Source: a bacterium (GTDB lineage: Bacteria > Verrucomicrobiota > Verrucomicrobiia > Chthoniobacterales > Terrimicrobiaceae). Taken from it: a stretch of DNA of 5,010 nucleotides. Position 1 is the stretch's first letter. Each line of letters opens with the position of its first letter. Below, one piece after another: positions 1 to 4,570 of this stretch. Under the pieces are notes generated by a model. The model did no database searches. It was given only the letters and a program-made list of their open reading frames with translations, and had not been told where the DNA came from. The translations under genes were made by a program, and so were the position numbers. Where the stretch lies: positions 1 through 5,010 of the forward strand of contig RFZT01000180.1 in the NCBI GenBank assembly GCA_009920585.1, in the 5' to 3' direction.

Positions 1-15
1 ATGATGACAGAAATT

Positions 16-1377
16 TCAGACACCGGATTTTACAACTTGCCCTCGAACATTGGTGGAGGCATCGCCACACAGTATCCACTCCCAGGCTGGTTTCACAGTT
101 ATTCCCGGCGGCACTTCGGGAAATGGCAATCTCGACTCCAGTGTCAAAATAAAGGCGCGCGCATCCGGCCATTCCGCGCGGGCTTCCTTTAAAGCCCGCA
201 CCTCCCTCTCCCTCGTCTCCGAATCCTCCAACGAAGTGCAAACTTGAATCAACTCCCTAGCGCCCATGGCAGTCGTCACCGCAAAATCTACCTCAAATCC
301 GGAGGCCGACTTCCAATAACCCACCTCACAACCGCGCCGTTCCAATTCATGAAAAACCGCCACCTCCAGCGAATGCCCCAGATTCGCCTTCAGGCTCCGA
401 TCAAAAACCGGAATCAACCCCGTATCTGCAGGGTAAACCTTCCTCGGATTCACCTGCCTCCGCTTCTCGGAATCCGTCGCGAGCGGCAAGGAAGCCACCA
501 GAAAGGTATCCTCCAAATGTGCCAAGAATTCGTAAAGCATCTCACGCCCCGCCGGAATCCCCTGCGACTTCAAATCCGCCGCGAATTTCGTAATCGAAAA
601 ATGCCCCGCCGGGTTCCCCAGCAACCGCCGCACCATCCACCGCAATGCCGTCGGATTTCCCACCCCGTGCCGCTCGATCACATCCCGTAGCAGCACCACA
701 TCTACATAGCCCTGCAAAAGTTTACGCCGATCCGTGACACCCATCTCCTGAGCCTCAGGAAAACCTCCCACCTCAAGGTAAGAAGCAAACTGGTTGTCGA
801 AAAAAGCCCTCTCCCTCGCTGGCAACCTCCCTGCATCATCCGGCACCGAATGCCCATTGTGACGCAAAAACTCCCCGAATCCGAACGGCTGAATCAAAAT
901 TTCCCAAGCCCGACCCCGCATCGAAGTCGCAATCTCCCTGCTCAGCAATTTCGCTGAAGAACCCGAAACAAAAACCTCGTAGTTTGACGAATCCAACAAC
1001 CTTCTGCAAAATTGTTCCCAACCCGGCACCAACTGAATCTCATCAAAAAAGAAGCCAACTTTATTCCCTGGCGCAGGCGGGAAAAGCCTCGCATGCGCAT
1101 CCACCACCCGGTGCAAATCCACCGCCCGCAGACCACCCAAGCGTTCATCCTCGAAATTGAAATACACCAGATCTCGAGGATTCCTCCCCTTCGCAATCAA
1201 ATCCCCACGACACTGATGCAAAAAACTCGTCTTCCCTGCACGCCGCATACCTATCACAGCAAATGCTTTGTTGGATATACACGGCAAATCCTTATCCCGC
1301 CTCGTCAACCTCGGAACAGGCAACTCCACAGCGGAAAGAATTTTCTCTTTGAGTATTTGCTCTAGTTGATCTTCCAT
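16..1377 (-). CDS. AAA_14/DUF4143 family ATPase (ATPase 1)
   Basis: A 453-residue cytoplasmic P-loop ATPase whose cellular role is unknown. Counting from the ATG at 1377, a Walker A motif (GMRRAGKT) lies at residues 43-50, Walker B (FFFDE) at about 109-113, a sensor-like VSGSSA at 137-142, PFGFGEF at 164-170 and the DUF4143 hallmark GGFPE at 204-208. A winged-helix-like middle follows. The C-terminus has a nuclease-fold remnant: E362 and D364 in FEVDF, then IQVC at 377-380, where the E-x-K of active PD-(D/E)XK enzymes would stand. IQV-C/S is usual in this subfamily, as I recall it. A TTG at 1386 would add three residues; I prefer the ATG, but neither start has a Shine-Dalgarno. The stop is TGA at 16-18. 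By eye the gene is 58-68% GC in sampled 60-base blocks, against about 45-48% in ATPase 2, so its origin may differ. It is a separate unit, 377 bases downstream of the vapC remnant. Family is sure; function is not. Confidence 0.93.
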   Translation of the reverse strand: MEDQLEQILKEKILSAVELPVPRLTRRDKDLPCISNKAFAVIGMRRAGKTSFLHQCRGDLIAKGRNPRDLVYFNFEDERLGGLRAVDLHRVVDAHARLFPPAPGNKVGFFFDEIQLVPGWEQFCRRLLDSSNYEVFVSGSSAKLLSREIATSMRGRAWEILIQPFGFGEFLRHNGHSVPDDAGRLPARERAFFDNQFASYLEVGGFPEAQEMGVTDRRKLLQGYVDVVLLRDVIERHGVGNPTALRWMVRRLLGNPAGHFSITKFAADLKSQGIPAGREMLYEFLAHLEDTFLVASLPLATDSEKRRQVNPRKVYPADTGLIPVFDRSLKANLGHSLEVAVFHELERRGCEVGYWKSASGFEVDFAVTTAMGARELIQVCTSLEDSETREREVRALKEARAEWPDARAFILTLESRLPFPEVPPGITVKPAWEWILCGDASTNVRGQVVKSGV

Positions 1378-1400
1378 GGAAATCAATTTAACGCATAATT

Positions 1401-1417
1401 AGACTTTTTAAAAGTCT
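1401..1417. promoter_or_regulatory. 17-bp palindrome upstream of ATPase 1, possible operator
   Basis: AGACTTTT-T-AAAAGTCT is a perfect inverted repeat with 8-bp arms around one central base. Its centre is 32 bases upstream of the ATG of ATPase 1. On the coding strand it is followed by TAATTAT and then TTAAAT, either of which could be a -10 box, but I find no convincing -35. The position and symmetry suit a repressor site. The binding protein is unknown. Confidence 0.4.
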
Positions 1418-1470
1418 TTATTTGACATCAGCACCGTCTGGTTCAGCAAACTCCGCAGCGTCTCCCCAAT

Positions 1471-1504
1471 GAGACCCGCCCTATTGTAGGCAGGTCTCCG
1501 CTAC
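1471..1504 (-). repeat. REP-like element: GTAG plus imperfect hairpin
   Basis: On the minus strand GTAG (1504-1501) is followed by CG and then an imperfect palindrome. Arm GAGACCTGCCTA pairs with TAGGGCGGGTCTC around a CAA loop, with one mismatch and one bulged base. A conserved GTAG tetranucleotide directly 5' of a hairpin is the known signature of REP sequences mobilised by RAYT (TnpA-REP) transposases. No T-run follows on either strand, so a terminator is unlikely. Only one copy is in the window and no RAYT gene is visible, so its repeat nature is inferred. Confidence 0.45.
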
Positions 1505-1591
1505 GGGCATCAACGGCTCCATTGCCACAGGATTATTGTAAATTTCCAACATATGCCGAAAATCTAAATGAAAATCATATATGAAAGCAAA

Positions 1592-1624
1592 GCATTTAAA
1601 AACATGATATTGCTTTTTAAATGC
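1592..1624. repeat. Perfect 11-bp inverted repeat downstream of vapC
   Basis: GCATTTAAAAA (1592-1602) and TTTTTAAATGC (1614-1624) are exact reverse complements around an 11-base loop. It lies about 130 bases past the vapC stop. The stem is AT-rich and has no clean downstream T-tract on the minus strand, so it is a poor intrinsic terminator. It may still act as an mRNA 3'-end hairpin or be a short mobile-element remnant. Confidence 0.55.
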
Positions 1625-1754
1625 CAGGAACAAACTTTGTTTTTCCGAAAATCTTTATAGTCAAATTTTCTCCAGTTGGGATCTCTGATAAATCTACTGC
1701 CCAATTTCAAAATTACTTCCTGCTCGCGACTTCTGGCGCGCTCCACGCCATCCG

Positions 1755-2138
1755 CTATCTTACCAAATCCCGGTATCCCTCCAGAGTTTCAAAGTGCTTA
1801 TCTTTCGACAATGTTTTCACTCCATGGCTAAATGCACATGAAGCAATCATTAAATCACTTGAGGGAACTGGAGTTCCCTTGGCCCGACAGATGCGAGCAA
1901 GGCGAAATGAACACTCCCAAACTTCTCCAGACATCGTCAAACAGCGCAAAACCGCGCTCAAATCCGTCAAGTCGACTTGATCCTTTTTCGAGTCAGCTCC
2001 CATCCACAACTCCGCGATATCCACAGGGCATAAAACCGCCGCCCCATTCAAAAGCAAACTTCGGACTTTTTCCTTCATTTCTGCTTCCCCATCACGGCGA
2101 AGGCATTGAATTCAGCTCGATGTATCGACAAGCATCAT
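1755..2138 (-). pseudogene. vapC: VapC-type PIN-domain toxin with in-frame stop at codon 9
   Basis: VapC toxins are PIN-fold ribonucleases that cut tRNA or rRNA, using four acidic residues to bind Mg2+. The frame starts at ATG 2138 (a second ATG follows at 2135) and reads MMLVDTSS, then TGA at 2114-2112, then continues in frame as IQCLRRDGEAEMKEK to TAG at 1755. The stop sits exactly where VapC proteins have Trp (DTS-x-W-I), so one G-to-A change from TGG explains it. All four acidic positions are encoded: D5 before the stop and E43 (IAELW), D95 (SSDLMIAS) and D113 (LSKDKHF) after it. Restart at the ATG at 2078 would give 107 residues lacking D5, so probably inactive. The length of 127 codons is normal for VapC. 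It is translationally coupled to vapB by an ATGA overlap. Alternatives are a sequencing error or readthrough; code 4/25 is unlikely because neighbouring genes end at TGA. Confidence 0.85.
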
Positions 2139-2347
2139 TCCGGTTTCTCCTGAAGGCACAGGGTTTCTAAATCTGTAGCCGACATGAATGTTTCGGAATT
2201 TCCCAATCTCGTGGCCATCTCGCTCATTCGGCCGCGCTTCGAGAAATCATCCAAGGCAGCCAGCACCGCCGCGCGTTTCGTCTTCACTCCAGCCAACCTC
2301 ATTGCCTCACTCAGCAAACCACTTGGAATATCCAGAGTCGTTTTCAT
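2135..2347 (-). CDS. vapB: VapB-type ribbon-helix-helix antitoxin
   Basis: A 70-residue antitoxin that would bind and neutralise VapC and repress its own operon. The N-terminal MKTTLDIPSGLLSEAM (strand plus helix) and the following VKTKRAAVLAALDDF match the RHH DNA-binding fold of the VapB/DUF2191 family. The C-terminal third (about residues 45-70) should be the toxin-binding tail. I chose the ATG at 2347 because the family begins MKTT-LDI; the open frame upstream to 2401 adds residues with no family match. No Shine-Dalgarno precedes it; a TATAAC box lies 9 bases upstream, which suggests a very short leader. Its TGA stop overlaps the vapC ATG. The antitoxin reads intact while its partner is broken, so it may be a leftover, an autorepressor or an anti-addiction factor. 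Confidence 0.88.
   Translation of the reverse strand: MKTTLDIPSGLLSEAMRLAGVKTKRAAVLAALDDFSKRGRMSEMATRLGNSETFMSATDLETLCLQEKPE
2147..2151 (-). promoter_or_regulatory. Ribosome binding site of vapC
   Basis: AGGAG lies 8 bases upstream of the ATG at 2138, inside the last codons of vapB. It supports 2138 as the vapC start and therefore supports counting the TGA at 2114-2112 as lying inside the gene rather than upstream of it. It is the clearest Shine-Dalgarno sequence in the window. Confidence 0.65.
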
Positions 2348-2373
2348 ATTTAAATTGTTATACGATTTTAAAT
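2348..2373 (-). promoter_or_regulatory. vapB promoter -10 region and candidate operator
   Basis: A TATAAC -10-like box (2362-2357) lies 9 bases from the vapB ATG. It sits within an imperfect palindrome whose outer arms ATTTAAA (2348-2354) and TTTAAAT (2367-2373) are exact complements. VapB proteins normally bind palindromes over their own promoter, so this is the natural operator candidate. A -35 box at the normal distance is weak or absent. Confidence 0.4.
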
Positions 2374-2394
2374 ACAAATCAACCTCATTTTGAC

Positions 2395-2417
2395 GTCCCA
2401 CCAGTTACAACCGTTAC
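2395..2417. repeat. Degenerate heptamer repeats upstream of vapB
   Basis: On the plus strand GTCCCAC, CAGTTAC, then AA, then CCGTTAC form 7-base units that resemble those at 3167-3208; CAGTTAC is identical in both places. Few units survive here and the phase is broken by two bases. It lies in the spacer between the RelE/ParE toxin and vapB. Confidence 0.4.
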
Positions 2418-2575
2418 GTCGTAGCCGAGCAGCGCAAAGGTGGATCGCCTTCTCAAACGTCTTCAACCACCTCCGAGCCACATCATCTCAAGAGAAATCA
2501 GCTTCGACTTTTCCTGACCGCTTCAGCGATCTACTTTTTCTCCTCCGGGATTTTACATATCATATTCTGGCGCAA

Positions 2576-2869
2576 TCACCTCATTCTTTCGATCCAGAAA
2601 TCCGGATACTTGTAACTGTTTGCAATTGCAACGATGAATACTTCGTTTTTACGGATAGAATAAGCGATGTAGTAGGGAAATGTTTTGCAGTTCACTCTAC
2701 GATATCCTTTGGGGCGAAAGCGTGGCAATTCAGAATTCAACTTGATCCAACTGAGGACTTCTTTGACTTGTCTTTTCAACCGAATGCCAAGTCCGGGAGT
2801 GATGTCCTCGTAATACTGGATTGCACAAGCCAATTCTTCCTTGGCTTCGTGAAGAATCTGAATTTTCAC
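2576..2869 (-). CDS. RelE/ParE-superfamily toxin
   Basis: A 97-residue type II toxin of the RelE/ParE fold. Members either cleave mRNA on the ribosome (RelE) or poison DNA gyrase (ParE). Visible family features are HEAKEELACAIQYYEDITPGLG at the start (helical hairpin, residues 7-28, GLG turn at 26-28), P49, YRRV at 56-59, FPYYIAY at 64-70 and the final strand VFIVAIANSYKYPDFW at 77-92. This pattern is nearer to ParE than to RelE, but the target cannot be read from sequence. The start is GTG (2869-2867), whose GTGA overlaps the antitoxin stop, so translation is coupled. It reads intact and ends at TGA 2578-2576. Confidence 0.88.
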   Translation of the reverse strand: MKIQILHEAKEELACAIQYYEDITPGLGIRLKRQVKEVLSWIKLNSELPRFRPKGYRRVNCKTFPYYIAYSIRKNEVFIVAIANSYKYPDFWIERMR

Positions 2870-3102
2870 CCTGGAAAGCGCGAATCCAGTTCCGCAAGGA
2901 CTTGTTCGGCATCGGTATACGGGGCTGTGCCATTCTCGATAGAAGCTATTCGTTTAGCAATCTCTTGCTCCCACGCCTCCTCGATCGCAGGATCAGGGGA
3001 ATCGTCGCCCTCGCCCACATCAAGAAGGATTCTCGCTAAAGCAAACCGGTGTTCAGAAGAAAGTTCCAGTGCATCTTTTGTTACATCAAGCAGAGCTTTC
3101 AT
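2866..3102 (-). CDS. Addiction-module antitoxin (PF09720-like)
   Basis: A 78-residue acidic antitoxin of the 'putative addiction module component' family, which is usually found directly before RelE/ParE toxins. The N-terminal LSSEHRFALARILLDVGEG (residues 14-32) matches the family's 'ER..LA..LL.SL' helix. DPAIEEAWEQEIAKRIASIE (37-56) matches its 'W..E...R...I..G' helix, and the C-terminus AEQVLAELDSRFPG matches its 'V...L' tail. It would bind and neutralise the overlapping toxin. It starts with ATG at 3102 and its stop TGA (2868-2866) overlaps the toxin GTG. There is no Shine-Dalgarno at normal spacing (AAAGGA is 14 bases away). Confidence 0.88.
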   Translation of the reverse strand: MKALLDVTKDALELSSEHRFALARILLDVGEGDDSPDPAIEEAWEQEIAKRIASIENGTAPYTDAEQVLAELDSRFPG

Positions 3103-3136
3103 ATGTCAATTTTATATCCTTTTATTGAAATGTCGA
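3103..3136 (-). promoter_or_regulatory. Promoter of the antitoxin-toxin operon
   Basis: On the coding strand TCGACA (3136-3131), a 16-base spacer and TAAAAT (3114-3109) precede the ATG by 6 bases. This would place the transcription start at or very near the A of the ATG, giving a leaderless mRNA. An overlapping alternative -10 is TATAAA (3116-3111). The -35 is imperfect, so this is a prediction. Confidence 0.4.
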
Positions 3137-3166
3137 GCGCAAAATTTACTTCGCATAAAACCATTT

Positions 3167-3208
3167 TCGGCACCAGTTACCAGCAACCCGCAACTCGTTA
3201 CCGGCAGA
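3167..3208. repeat. Degenerate 7-nt tandem repeat, about six units
   Basis: On the plus strand the sequence reads in phase as TCGGCAC, CAGTTAC, CAGCAAC, CCGCAAC, TCGTTAC, CGGCAGA; the inner four units (3174-3201) fit CMGYWAC with one exception. It fills the spacer between the stop of ATPase 2 and the antitoxin promoter. Similar units recur at 2395-2417. Such heptanucleotide tracts are known in intergenic DNA of several phyla; a function is unknown. Confidence 0.6.
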
Positions 3209-3249
3209 CCCAGCGCCAGCTGGCATGCGTTCAAGTTGCAAATTCTCTT

Positions 3250-4404
3250 CTACCTTTCGGCAATCTCGCTACAAAACTGCAGTGTCTCTTCCAAGGAAAG
3301 AACGCGAATTTTTCTTTCGAGCGAATATCCTCTTCCCGTTGGTTTAACAACCACTAACTCGTCAAGCGCAAGATCTGTCTGTGCAATGGAAAGGGACTTC
3401 GTCATTTTTGGGGCATCGCCCACCTTGAATTCAAATCCTATCCGTCTTCCACCTGCCTGAACAAACAAATCAAGCTCCGCCCCACCTTGAGTTCCCCAGA
3501 ACCAAGCATCCGTTTTGGGAAGTTTGGCAAGAACCTGTTCAAGCGCAAATCCCTCCCAACTCGCGCCAATTTTAGGATGACCTAGCAGGCTATCGTAGCT
3601 CCCGATTCCGAGCAAAGAATGGAGGAGCCCACTATCCCTTATATAAAGTTTGGGGCTTCTCACCAAGCGCTTGCCAAGGTTTTCATACCAAGGCTTCAGC
3701 ATCCTGATCATAAAAGCTCCTTCAAGAAGCTCCAAATGCCTCTGCACCGTTTTATAGGATTCACCAAGTGCACGCCCAATCTCCGAAGCATTGAGAGTCT
3801 GCCCGTGATAATGCGCAGACATCTGCCAGAGCCTACCAAGGCTGGATGGAGTTGCTCCCAAAGCTAAATTGCCGAAATCTTTTTCGATAAAAGTCCTGAG
3901 AAAATCACGTCTCCATCCATGACTAAGACTTTCATTCTCTGCGAGAAAAGATCGGGGGAATCCGCCCCTCGCCCATAATTTGGTCAAGTCGCACGCACCT
4001 ACTTCATTTAACAAAAATCCCTGAAGATCAATCAAGGCAACTCTGCCAGCCAAAGACTCAGTCACCCCATGAACCAAAAAAGGGGAAGCACTTCCCAAGA
4101 GAAGAAATTTAGCTGGAGATCCCACACGATCCATCAGCACCCGCAGTATCAAAAATAGTTCCGGTTTGCGCTGAACCTCATCTACGACTACCAACCCTCT
4201 CAAAGACTCCAGAGCCAGCATGGGATTCTCCAACGCAGCAGCATCCACTGGGTTTTCCAAATCGAAAATCTTTCCTCCCAGATCCTGAGCAATTTGTCGT
4301 GCTAGAGTCGTCTTACCACACTGCCGTGGTCCAAGCAAAGCCACACCAGGCCAATACTCTAACCCTCTTTCAATCGATTCACGAAAGTTTAACCTTGATA
4401 TCAT
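3250..4404 (-). CDS. AAA_14/DUF4143 family ATPase (ATPase 2)
   Basis: A 384-residue P-loop ATPase of the group with an N-terminal AAA_14 domain and C-terminal DUF4143; cellular role unknown. Walker A is GPRQCGKTT at 25-33, Walker B LVVVDE at 71-76, a sensor-like LLLGSAS at 101-107 and RGGFP at 146-150. A helix-turn-helix-like segment with SEIGRALGESYKTVQRHLELLE lies at about 207-228. The C-terminus carries a PD-(D/E)XK-like set: E310 and D312 in AELDLF, then E325 and K327 in FEFK, so a nuclease-type metal site could be intact, unlike ATPase 1. The length is typical for this branch. The ATG at 4404 is chosen because MISRLNFRESIE opens like family members and a good promoter ends just before it; there is no Shine-Dalgarno. 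The stop is TAG at 3252-3250. It is a single-gene unit with 157 bases upstream and 147 downstream free of genes. Confidence 0.94.
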   Translation of the reverse strand: MISRLNFRESIERGLEYWPGVALLGPRQCGKTTLARQIAQDLGGKIFDLENPVDAAALENPMLALESLRGLVVVDEVQRKPELFLILRVLMDRVGSPAKFLLLGSASPFLVHGVTESLAGRVALIDLQGFLLNEVGACDLTKLWARGGFPRSFLAENESLSHGWRRDFLRTFIEKDFGNLALGATPSSLGRLWQMSAHYHGQTLNASEIGRALGESYKTVQRHLELLEGAFMIRMLKPWYENLGKRLVRSPKLYIRDSGLLHSLLGIGSYDSLLGHPKIGASWEGFALEQVLAKLPKTDAWFWGTQGGAELDLFVQAGGRRIGFEFKVGDAPKMTKSLSIAQTDLALDELVVVKPTGRGYSLERKIRVLSLEETLQFCSEIAER

Positions 4405-4439
4405 TCGAGTATTTTAGACATGCTTTGTCTATTTTGCAA
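4405..4439 (-). promoter_or_regulatory. Promoter with embedded inverted repeat before ATPase 2
   Basis: The coding strand has TTGCAA (4439-4434), an exact 17-base spacer and TAAAAT (4416-4411), then 6 bases to the ATG. That geometry puts the start of transcription on the A of the ATG, so the mRNA is probably leaderless. Between the two boxes, and overlapping the first bases of the -10, lies a perfect inverted repeat TAGACA-N5-TGTCTA (4415-4431), a classic place for a repressor to block RNA polymerase. The protein that would bind is not known. Confidence 0.6.
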
Positions 4440-4562
4440 GGATGAAATCCAAAGCATTGAACCGTAGAAACTCACAGACCGACAATTTCACACGAGTGAA
4501 TCTCAGTAACCTTTTTTAAAATATCAAGGTTTGTATTTTCCTGTTTTTCCTGAAATTCCTGT
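4405..4562. other. Spacer between right-edge gene and ATPase 2
   Basis: Besides the 9-nt repeat and the ATPase 2 promoter, it holds two weak hairpins: AACCTT/AAGGTT (4508-4531, 12-base loop) and TTCAC-ACGA-GTGAA (4487-4500). The first lies 31 bases past the upstream stop and might serve as a weak terminator; its stem is too short to be sure. Confidence 0.35.
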
Positions 4563-4570
4563 TTATCTTG
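4535..4570. repeat. 9-nt tandem repeat at the 3' end of the right-edge gene
   Basis: On the plus strand ATTTTCCTG, TTTTTCCTG, AAATTCCTG and a decayed TTTATCTTG follow one another in phase. On the coding strand this is a CAGGAAAAN-type repeat that begins in the last codons of the right-edge gene and runs past its TAA stop. Slippage here could move the stop codon. Confidence 0.5.

Larger units (their letters stand above)
1387..1754. other. Gene-poor spacer between vapC remnant and ATPase 1
   Basis: About 370 bases hold no gene I can support. From the vapC end they contain a stretch with a GTG-started minus-strand frame (1746-1564, 60 codons) that I do not recognise, a perfect 11-bp inverted repeat (1592-1624), a 10-bp palindrome TCATATATGA (1575-1584), a GC-richer block at about 1440-1530 with a REP-like hairpin (1471-1504), and the 17-bp palindrome before ATPase 1. 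The GC-rich block stands out from its AT-rich surroundings, which suggests an inserted repeat. Confidence 0.6.

Noticed and set aside
244..690. A 148-codon plus-strand frame
   Set aside because: It lies antisense inside ATPase 1; its Arg/Pro/His-rich low-complexity product is typical of a shadow frame in GC-rich coding DNA.
1481..1552. A 23-codon minus-strand frame ending inside the REP-like hairpin
   Set aside because: Too short, no Shine-Dalgarno, and its end is explained by the repeat; a leader peptide for ATPase 1 is not supported.
1564..1746. A GTG-started 60-codon minus-strand frame after vapC
   Set aside because: No Shine-Dalgarno, no recognised domain, and it runs through the 11-bp inverted repeat. 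It could be a remnant, but I cannot support a gene.
2112..2114. Alternative genetic code with TGA read as Trp
   Set aside because: ATPase 1, vapB, the addiction-module antitoxin and the RelE/ParE toxin all end at TGA at natural family ends, so the standard bacterial code applies.
2401..2575. Possible remnant gene between the RelE/ParE toxin and vapB
   Set aside because: Short minus-strand frames here are broken by stops and match no family I recognise; only the heptamer units are worth noting.
3167..3208. Integron attC site or CRISPR-like array
   Set aside because: No RYYYAAC/GTTRRRY core pair with a long palindrome is seen, and 7-base units without unique spacers are not CRISPR.
3215..3224. 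10-bp palindrome GCCAGCTGGC after ATPase 2
   Set aside because: No T-run follows on the minus strand and it is too short to call a terminator or operator.
2390..3460. A 356-codon open frame on the plus strand
   Set aside because: It runs antisense across both genes of the RelE/ParE-type operon and into ATPase 2, has no family look, and the minus-strand proteins there are clearly recognisable.
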